From contig CALMDN010000573.1 in assembly GCA_937864935.1 (NCBI GenBank), positions 1 through 8,234 of the forward strand: 8,234 bases of DNA, written 5' to 3'. Below are positions 1 to 5,250 of the stretch, piece by piece. The notes under the pieces were generated by a model. That model made no database searches. It was not told where the DNA came from and worked only from the letters and a program-made list of their open reading frames with translations. The position numbers were made by a program, and so were the translations under genes. This stretch comes from an uncultured Bacteroidales bacterium. GTDB lineage: Bacteria > Bacteroidota > Bacteroidia > Bacteroidales > Lentimicrobiaceae. The first letter of the stretch is position 1, and each line of letters starts with the position of its first letter.

Positions 1-585
1 TTTAAAGAAGAAGTACTCTGGTGTTGTTACGGTAAGTTCACTGAAAAGGGCGGGATCTGTGTACTGAAATTCCCAGTCGGGAAGTATCCAGTAAAAGTCA
101 GAGATGATGTGGTATTCTACTTCAAAGATACAGCCCTCTTTCAGGTTGGGGACACTGAAATTGTTTGATCTCTCTTTTGAGCTGATTTCATCTATAAAGA
201 TATTGTCTTTTGAAAGACTTGTTTCCACCACTTTTCCCCCCTCCTGTACATAGGAAGTTGCTTTCAGTTTGGTGATCTGTTCTTTGTATGTCGGGCCAAG
301 ATCTACTGTGGTAATTTTAAAATCTGCCAGATCGAACCCATGCGAATCAAACACCTTGACCCTGAAGTGCCGGTGATACTCCATACACCAGCCTCTGGCA
401 TCGTTCCAGGTAATGCTGATGTCTCCGATATCACCCAGAATCAGGGCTCCGGCGCTGCTGTCGGCCGGATAGCTTTTCATGGAAAAATGTTCAGGGTCAA
501 TTTTACCGAATTTCATTGCTGATTTCTGAGCCATCACAACTATTGATAATAGAATAAAGGCCGCCGCAAATAACTTCTTTTTCAT
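1..585 (-). CDS. DUF3857-domain exported protein, N-terminal part (runs off the window)
   Basis: This open frame starts with ATG at 585 and runs for 195 codons without a stop to the window edge, so only the N-terminal part is visible. Residues 1-20 look like a signal peptide: MKKK, a hydrophobic core, then a likely cleavage near VVMA-Q. The mature part matches, from memory, the start of the Bacteroidota DUF3857 proteins that usually carry a transglutaminase-like domain further on. Recognisable pieces are KFGKIDPEHFSMKSYPADSS (25-44), RHFRVKVFDSHGFDLADFKI (72-91), the LSKDNIFIDEISSKER stretch (124-139) and LPDWEFQYTDPALFSE (168-183), which ends in a TPEYFFFK strand (188-195). The protein is probably periplasmic or surface exposed; its substrate is unknown. 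No Shine-Dalgarno is seen before the ATG. It is separated from the division operon by a terminator and about 390 bp, so it is likely an independent unit. The transglutaminase part is inferred, not seen. Confidence 0.85.
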   Translation of the reverse strand, partial: MKKKLFAAAFILLSIVVMAQKSAMKFGKIDPEHFSMKSYPADSSAGALILGDIGDISITWNDARGWCMEYHRHFRVKVFDSHGFDLADFKITTVDLGPTYKEQITKLKATSYVQEGGKVVETSLSKDNIFIDEISSKERSNNFSVPNLKEGCIFEVEYHIISDFYWILPDWEFQYTDPALFSELTVTTPEYFFFK

Positions 586-976
586 AAACGTAATTAATAT
601 TGTTTGATAAATGGATGATTATAAATGGGTTAACGATAATTTTCTACTTCAGTATTACAGTTGAAAGGTAACAAGATTGGTAATATTATTGATATAATTG
701 TTTCTTAAAGAACAGGATGATCGATTCATTTATCACTGTAGAATATGTGTTAAGTAATTGAATATGAATGATGTAAATTTGGCGGTTGGTCTATTTAGAA
801 AGCGTATAAATTCCATACGATTTCAAGTTTATGGAAGAATGCCTGAGATTACTCATGATCGGAAAGTGACTGAACCGGTTTACTGCAACTCAGTTTGGGG
901 TTGGACCCGGGAATTACTCTTCTTGAAGGATGAGACTGCAAGGCAAAATTCCCAGGCATTTCTGGCGGCAGAATGC
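586..976. other. Intergenic region without a convincing gene; presumed promoter region of the DUF3857 gene
   Basis: Roughly 390 bp lie between the operon terminator and the DUF3857 start. The part nearest that gene (586-757) is very AT-rich, as expected of a promoter and leader. One minus-strand match to the Bacteroidota -7 element TAnnTTTG is TACCTTTC at 670-663, but no TTTG sits at the expected -33 distance, so no promoter is called. The part at 758-976 is less AT-rich and holds short inverted repeats (803-807/815-819, 811-817/830-836, 956-964/969-976). No tRNA, rRNA or recognised riboswitch was seen. The two short open frames here look spurious. Confidence 0.6.
956..976 (-). other. Second short hairpin immediately after the terminator T-tract
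   Basis: Read on the minus strand, GCATTCTG (976-969) pairs with CAG plus AATGC (964-956) around a CCGC loop (968-965), with a single bulged A at 961. That gives 8 bp of stem directly after the U-tract of the main terminator. No long T run follows, so by itself it is not an intrinsic terminator. It may be a backup pause structure, a 3'-end-protecting element for read-through RNA, or chance. Confidence 0.3.
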
Positions 977-1003
977 AAAAAAAAAGCTGCAGATGCAGCT
1001 TTT
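977..1003 (-). terminator. Rho-independent terminator of the ftsZ-yqeY unit
   Basis: On the minus strand a perfect inverted repeat, AAAAGCTGCA (1003-994) and TGCAGCTTTT (991-982), is separated by only TC. It is followed by T residues so that the run totals nine Ts (985-977). The structure starts 22 nt beyond the yqeY stop codon at 1026. On the plus strand only four Ts follow the hairpin, so it is directional and ends the long minus-strand operon. Confidence 0.88.
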
Positions 1004-1025
1004 AATCATTCATTTATTCACGAAA

Positions 1026-1472
1026 TTAAGCGAGTAATTCCTTTACAAGCTGAGAAATGGTTTTGTTGTCGGCCTTACCACTGAGCTGAGCAGAAGCAGC
1101 TGCCATGACTTTACCCATATCTTTTATCCCCGAAGCACCAACTTCGGTGATGATTTTGCTGATGATGGGTTTCAGCTCGTCAGGGTTTAGCTGTGCCGGA
1201 AGGTAAGCCGAGATGATTTCTGCCTGAAATCGTTCGGCATCAGCCAGATCAGCCCGGTTTTGTCCGTCGTAGATATCGGCACTTTCACGGCGCTGTTTCA
1301 CCAGTTTTTGCAAAAGCTTTGTTTCTGTTTCCACTGTAACCTCGCCGCCACCTTCGCTGGTCATGGCGAGCAGCAGGGCCGATTTAACCGCCCTCAGCGC
1401 CTCAAGCTTGTCTTTTTCACGGGCAAGCATTGCCTTCTTAATGTCTTCATTAATCCTGTCAGTAAGGGACAT
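1026..1472 (-). CDS. GatB/YqeY domain-containing protein
   Basis: This is a 148-residue, highly helical and charged cytoplasmic protein matching the stand-alone GatB/YqeY family, whose fold resembles the C-terminal tail domain of the amidotransferase subunit GatB. Characteristic segments are LTDRINEDIKKAMLAREKDK (3-22) followed by LEALRAVKSAL, LLQKLVKQRRESADIY (53-68), the ISAYLPAQL block (87-95) and MGKVMAAASAQLSGKADN (119-136), ending in a SQLVKELL helix. Length is normal for the family. The molecular role is not established; tRNA or amidotransferase association is suggested only by the shared domain. The ATG at 1472 is preceded by a 7-nt repeat tract and no Shine-Dalgarno. It lies 49 nt downstream of ftsZ and directly before the terminator, so it is probably the last gene of the division transcript. 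I believe the ftsZ-yqeY pairing recurs in Bacteroidota, though this comes from memory. Confidence 0.93.
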   Translation of the reverse strand: MSLTDRINEDIKKAMLAREKDKLEALRAVKSALLLAMTSEGGGEVTVETETKLLQKLVKQRRESADIYDGQNRADLADAERFQAEIISAYLPAQLNPDELKPIISKIITEVGASGIKDMGKVMAAASAQLSGKADNKTISQLVKELLA

Positions 1473-1473
1473 T

Positions 1474-1515
1474 ACTTTTTACTTTAGACTTTAGACCTAT
1501 TACTTTTTACTGACT
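1474..1515. repeat. Degenerate 7-nt tandem repeat (six units) in the ftsZ-yqeY gap
   Basis: On the plus strand the anchor AC recurs exactly every 7 nt at 1474, 1481, 1488, 1495, 1502 and 1509. The units are ACTTTTT, ACTTTAG, ACTTTAG, ACCTATT, ACTTTTT and ACTGACT. A 13-bp exact direct repeat, ATTACTTTTTACT, occurs at 1471-1483 and 1499-1511, an offset of four units. In the transcribed direction the units read AAAAAGT or CTAAAGT, and the tract ends one base before the yqeY start codon, so it forms nearly all of the leader of that gene. Confidence 0.75.
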
Positions 1516-1521
1516 ATGGCA

Positions 1522-3111
1522 CTAATCGGCCTTATCGTGTAAGAAAGAGTTGTTTTGTCTGATTTCAACCGATTTATTTTCACTTTTAAAGAGGGTGAAT
1601 CTTGAGACTTCCGAGCTGTCTGATGAGGGTGTTTCCTTCAGTTCAACGTTGCGCCTCAGATAGGCCGGTTGATTCTCGAGTTCGGCAAGACCTTCGGGGG
1701 TGTTGATTTTTACACTTACCTGGTTGAATTTATCAAGCCGCATTCTGGCTCTTTCTTCCTGCCTGGCTGTTTCATCAGCATTTACATCATCCTGCTGCGG
1801 TGTATTGCGGAAATCGCGTAAAAAGTCAAATCCCGGCTCAGCTTTTCTTGCAGCATTAACCGGAGTATAAGTAAATCCTCCACTGGCATCTTCAGGTTCA
1901 CCGGTTACCTTGGCCTCATTCACCTGGTTGTTGATTTCGAACACAAAGCTGCGTTGTGGTTCAGCTGCCTGGTTTGTTGCTTCGGGTGCTGTGTTGCTAT
2001 CATCCTCATGAAGGCGATGTACTATTCTGATTTCTTCAAGTGGTGCAGGCTCCGGTTTTACGGGCTCTGAGGGTTTGTGCACCTGCTCAGGTTGTGCATT
2101 GAGCGGATAAACCACCACATTGGGTTTGGCTGCAGTGGGAATCTGGTTCTGTTTCGAATCGAAACCGGTAGCAATCAGGGTAATGCTGATTTTGTTTCCC
2201 AGGGTTTCATCGGTACCATTGCCCCAGATGATGTCGGCCCCTGAGCCGGCTTCATGCTGAATGTAATCGGTGATTTCCATCACCTCATCGAGGGTTATCT
2301 CTTCAGAACCTGAAGAAATGTACAACAGGATGTTGCTTGCACCGCGGATGTTTGCATCATCGAGCAGGGGAGAGGTCATGGCCATCTGAACAGCTTCAAG
2401 GGCGCGGTTTTCGCCTTCAGCCATTCCTGAGCCCATGATCGCTTTACCGCTGTCTTTCATAACCGTCTTCACATCCTCGAAATCCACGTTGATGTATCCG
2501 GTAACGGTAATTATTTCTGCAATGCCTTTTGCAGCTACTGTGAGGATATCGTCGGCTTTGCTGAAGGCATCAGAAAGCTTGAGGTCGCCTTCCAGTTCAC
2601 GGAGCTTATCATTGCAGATGATCAGCAGGGTATCAACCGATTTCCTGAGTTCATCGATTCCGGCGCGGGCCTGCTGAATACGTTTGCGGCCTTCGAACGA
2701 GAAGGGAAGAGTTACTATTCCAACTGTAAGAATACCGAGTTCTTTGGCAAGGGCAGCGATCACCGGGGCAGCACCGGTGCCGGTGCCACCACCCATTCCG
2801 GCAGTGATGAAAACCATCTTCGTGTTAGATTCAAGCACCTTGCGGATTTCATCAATATTCTGGGTTGCAGCATCTTTGCCAACCGATGGTATTGACCCTG
2901 CACCAAGGCCTTTGTCGCCGAGCTGAACTTTAACAGGCACCGGACTCATATCGAGCGCCTGACAATCTGTATTGCAGATCAGAAAATCAACACCCCGGAT
3001 TCCCTGCTTGAACATGTGGGTAACGGCATTGCTTCCGCCGCCGCCGACCCCGATAACTTTTATGATGGACGACTGGTTTTTTGGCAAGTCGAATTTGAGC
3101 ATATCTGGCAT
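1522..3111 (-). CDS. ftsZ: Cell division protein FtsZ (tubulin-like GTPase)
   Basis: FtsZ polymerises with GTP into the Z-ring that recruits the divisome at mid-cell. The N-terminal nucleotide-binding domain begins with IKVIGVGGGGSNAV (17-30). The tubulin signature GGGTGTG is at 107-113, and NTD (47-49) lies in the nucleotide pocket region. The T7 catalytic loop NVDFEDVKTVM (208-218) keeps the Asn208, Asp210 and Asp213 that complete the GTPase site of the next subunit. The C-terminal globular domain ends near ITLIATGF (310-317). A Pro- and Glu-rich linker of about 160 residues follows, then a conserved tail with PAYLRRNVEL (482-491) and NNSFLHDKAD (520-529). At 529 residues it is longer than the roughly 380 of E. 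coli, because of the linker and tail. ATG 3111 is preferred over the ATG at residue 4, because a Shine-Dalgarno lies 9 nt before the first ATG and 18 nt before the second. Confidence 0.98.
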   Translation of the reverse strand: MPDMLKFDLPKNQSSIIKVIGVGGGGSNAVTHMFKQGIRGVDFLICNTDCQALDMSPVPVKVQLGDKGLGAGSIPSVGKDAATQNIDEIRKVLESNTKMVFITAGMGGGTGTGAAPVIAALAKELGILTVGIVTLPFSFEGRKRIQQARAGIDELRKSVDTLLIICNDKLRELEGDLKLSDAFSKADDILTVAAKGIAEIITVTGYINVDFEDVKTVMKDSGKAIMGSGMAEGENRALEAVQMAMTSPLLDDANIRGASNILLYISSGSEEITLDEVMEITDYIQHEAGSGADIIWGNGTDETLGNKISITLIATGFDSKQNQIPTAAKPNVVVYPLNAQPEQVHKPSEPVKPEPAPLEEIRIVHRLHEDDSNTAPEATNQAAEPQRSFVFEINNQVNEAKVTGEPEDASGGFTYTPVNAARKAEPGFDFLRDFRNTPQQDDVNADETARQEERARMRLDKFNQVSVKINTPEGLAELENQPAYLRRNVELKETPSSDSSEVSRFTLFKSENKSVEIRQNNSFLHDKAD

Positions 3112-3119
3112 ATTTTTGG

Positions 3120-3125
3120 TCTCCT
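3120..3125 (-). promoter_or_regulatory. Strong Shine-Dalgarno before ftsZ
   Basis: On the minus strand AGGAGA ends 8 nt before the ftsZ ATG; counting the AGGAG core, the spacing is 9 nt. It fixes the choice of the first ATG. None of the other six gene starts in the window has a comparable motif. It lies in the 86-nt ftsA-ftsZ gap, which also holds an A/T palindrome (3126-3138) and a four-codon mini-ORF (3144-3130). No convincing promoter was seen in this gap. Confidence 0.7.
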
Positions 3126-3197
3126 AAAATTAAATTTTATTCATGTTTCCGCCTTTGTGCTGAAAGAGTATTTATCAACAGGCTTTTTGTTAATATC

Positions 3198-4460
3198 TCA
3201 GTTTTCACCGTCCTCTTCGAAGAACTTCTTGATGCCGTCAAAGAATGACAATCTTGGCGCCTTCTTCTTCTTCTCTACCGGTTTTTCCGTCTTCAGCATT
3301 TCTTTTTCAAAACGTTGTAATCCTATGATCACCAATCCGATACCAGTGGCGTACATCGGACTCGCCATCTCTTCGGGGACTCCCGGGGCAAGGTGCTCAT
3401 TGGGGTATCCGATGCGTGTATCCATTCCTGTGATGAATTCTGTCAGCTGGGTGATGTGTTTCAGTTGTGCACCGCCTCCGGTAAGCACAATGCCGGCAAT
3501 GAGCTTCTTCTCGAAGCCGGAATTCTTGATTTCGAAATAGACATGTTCGATAATCTCTTCCATTCTTGCCTGTATGATACTGGCCAGATTCTTAAGGGTG
3601 ATTTCTTTGGGAGGCCTTCCCCTGAGACCGGGGATGGCCACAATCTCTTCATCGCGGTTTTCACTTGCCAGCGCTGAGCCGAACTTCACTTTCAGGTCTT
3701 CTGCATGTTTTTTGATAATGGTGCATCCTTCCTTGATGTCTTCGGTGATGATGTCTCCACCAAACGGAATCACTGCTGTGTGCCGGATAATGCCATCCTG
3801 GAAGATGGCAATGTCAGTGGTTCCACCCCCGATATCCACCAGCACCACACCGGCTTCCTTTTCCTCTTCACTCAGCACAGCTTCAGCCGATGCCAGGGGC
3901 TCAAGCAACAGGGAATCAACTTCAAGTTCGGCCTTCTTCACGCATTTGAAGATGTTTTTGGCCGCCATGGTCTGACCTGTGATGATGTGAAAATTTGCTT
4001 CAAGCTGGTGACCCAGCATTCCTTTGGGCTGTTTGATCCCCGATTCACCATCAATGGTATACTCCTGCGGAATCACATCGATGATTTCCTCTCCGGGGTT
4101 CATAGCCAGCTTGTACATATTTTCTGTCAGGGTGTCGATGTCGGCCTGGGTTATTTCAAGCTCGGCATTCGGTCTGATCGAAGAGCCCCGGTACTGTATA
4201 CTTTTGATGTGCTGTCCTGCGATACCCACATTCACCGTGGCGATGTCGGAATCAGAAGATGCTTCTGCTTCCTTAACCGCCACTTTTATGCTCTGAACAG
4301 TGTCTTCTATATTGGATACGACTCCTCTCTTCACGCCAATGGACTCTGTTTTGCCAAAACCCAGAATCTCAATCTTATTGTTCTCGTTTCGTCTGCCTAC
4401 AATGGCGGCTATCTTGGTGGTGCCGATATCCAGACCGACGATTATTTCTGAAGTTGCCAT
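3198..4460 (-). CDS. ftsA: Cell division protein FtsA (actin-like Z-ring membrane tether)
   Basis: FtsA is an actin/Hsp70-fold ATPase that binds the FtsZ tail and anchors the Z-ring to the inner face of the cytoplasmic membrane. Visible motifs are phosphate-1 VGLDIGTTK (8-16), phosphate-2 VDIGGGTTDIAIF (208-220) and the adenosine motif VLTGGGAQL (325-333). The FtsA-specific 1C (SHS2) domain falls at about 84-160, including VIPQEYTIDG (129-138). A Lys-rich stretch (393-400) leads to a C-terminal amphipathic helix, RLSFFDGIKKFFEEDGEN (403-420), the expected membrane-targeting sequence. At 420 residues the length matches E. coli FtsA. ATG 4460 lies one base after the ftsQ stop (TAA-T-ATG) with no Shine-Dalgarno, which suggests translational coupling with ftsQ. 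Nothing is truncated or missing. Confidence 0.97.
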   Translation of the reverse strand: MATSEIIVGLDIGTTKIAAIVGRRNENNKIEILGFGKTESIGVKRGVVSNIEDTVQSIKVAVKEAEASSDSDIATVNVGIAGQHIKSIQYRGSSIRPNAELEITQADIDTLTENMYKLAMNPGEEIIDVIPQEYTIDGESGIKQPKGMLGHQLEANFHIITGQTMAAKNIFKCVKKAELEVDSLLLEPLASAEAVLSEEEKEAGVVLVDIGGGTTDIAIFQDGIIRHTAVIPFGGDIITEDIKEGCTIIKKHAEDLKVKFGSALASENRDEEIVAIPGLRGRPPKEITLKNLASIIQARMEEIIEHVYFEIKNSGFEKKLIAGIVLTGGGAQLKHITQLTEFITGMDTRIGYPNEHLAPGVPEEMASPMYATGIGLVIIGLQRFEKEMLKTEKPVEKKKKAPRLSFFDGIKKFFEEDGEN

Positions 4461-4461
4461 A

Positions 4462-5250
4462 TTAATTTGGTTTTGAACATACTATCTGGTTACGGAATTT
4501 GAGGTTGATGGTATGATAGACTTCCCATCCACGCTTTTTCATTCCTTCGGTGTAAAAGATCTTCAGGTTCCTGAGTTTCTCATCTATCATCGTAGTATCG
4601 CCTACAATGATCGACTGGTGGCCTATTTTCGGGAACAACAGAAACTCGTGGTTTTCATCAAGGTATATCTGCTCTATCAGTGCTTCGCAGAATGGATCTT
4701 CCTTCAATGCTTTCGCAACAACGTAGATGCTCTGCAGATCGGACCTGAGGCTCTGATACTGTGGTTTTTCTTTGCTGACAACGTTCCTGATTTTGTTTAC
4801 CGGCCTGATGTTTCCGTTTGCAATCACAGCTCTGGCTGCAAATTCATGGCTCAGGGGCATCAGAAATCCTTCTTCGTCAATGTAGAATTGTTTACCCTGC
4901 TGATCGGCCACTCTGACAAGAGGTTTCCGCTGCTCAACAGCTGCTTTTACTATGCCGTTCACCCCTACAGTCAGTGTAGCTTTCTTTACAAAGGGATTGC
5001 TGTTCAGAATTCTGTGGATCCTTTCAATCTCCAGTTTCCCGGTCTCATTCCCCTTTATCTTCAGCTTGTTCTGCGTAATTTCCTGCCTGAGCGTGGTTTT
5101 GGAGACCAGTTCCGGGGCACCGTCATAATCTATCTCTATCCTGAATTCTTTGCACACCTGTTTTTCCTGTTTTTTGTTGGCAAAAATGAACAGGGTGGTA
5201 ACAGCGGTTACCATAATAATCCAGAACACGATGGTTATCAGTCTTTTCAT
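4462..5250 (-). CDS. ftsQ: Cell division protein FtsQ (divisome linker)
   Basis: This is a bitopic membrane protein of 262 residues with one N-terminal transmembrane segment (about 4-24, ITIVFWIIMVTAVTTLFIF), a very short cytoplasmic part (MKR) and a large periplasmic domain. A divergent POTRA-like region lies at about 36-110. It is followed by the FtsQ beta-domain hallmark at 101-133, including EQRKPLVRV (106-114) and FYIDEEGFLMPLS (122-134), and a late HTINLKFRNQIVCSK segment (246-260). In the divisome FtsQ links early and late proteins through FtsB/FtsL-type partners and FtsW/FtsI. Sequence identity to proteobacterial FtsQ is low, so the call rests on topology, the EGF-P motif and the position between murC and ftsA. 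Its ATG overlaps the murC stop as ATGA, a classic termination-reinitiation arrangement, and no Shine-Dalgarno is visible. Confidence 0.92.
   Translation of the reverse strand: MKRLITIVFWIIMVTAVTTLFIFANKKQEKQVCKEFRIEIDYDGAPELVSKTTLRQEITQNKLKIKGNETGKLEIERIHRILNSNPFVKKATLTVGVNGIVKAAVEQRKPLVRVADQQGKQFYIDEEGFLMPLSHEFAARAVIANGNIRPVNKIRNVVSKEKPQYQSLRSDLQSIYVVAKALKEDPFCEALIEQIYLDENHEFLLFPKIGHQSIIVGDTTMIDEKLRNLKIFYTEGMKKRGWEVYHTINLKFRNQIVCSKPN

Noticed and set aside
663..670. TACCTTTC on the minus strand as a Bacteroidota -7 element for the DUF3857 gene
   Set aside because: It matches five of six consensus positions but lacks a TTTG at the right distance upstream, and near matches are frequent in this AT-rich stretch.
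849..959. Minus-strand short ORF of 36 codons (start MPGNF, end SLSDHE)
   Set aside because: It lies right behind the terminator, is Ser/Pro-rich with no motif, signal or ribosome site, and is of a length expected by chance.
947..961. 15-bp exact repeat AATTCCCAGGCATTT, also present at 8126-8140 inside ftsW
   Set aside because: Flanks do not match on either side; one copy is in the conserved GKMPGNS coding part of ftsW. A single match of this length in 8 kb is uncommon but compatible with chance.
586..1025. tRNA, riboswitch or CRISPR in the largest gene-free stretch
   Set aside because: No cloverleaf with a GGTTCGA-type T-arm, no known riboswitch core and no regularly spaced repeats were found on either strand.
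758..1084. Plus-strand open frame of 108 codons starting with TTG
   Set aside because: It reads through the terminator hairpin and 59 nt of the antisense end of yqeY, has no Shine-Dalgarno or recognisable motif, and its composition (Trp, Cys and Arg scattered, KKK from the poly-A tract) looks non-coding.
3705..4451. Long plus-strand open frame of 248 codons inside ftsA, and similar long frames opposite ftsQ, murC and murG
   Set aside because: These are antisense shadows of conserved genes whose own frames carry complete family motifs; none of the antisense translations shows a recognisable domain.
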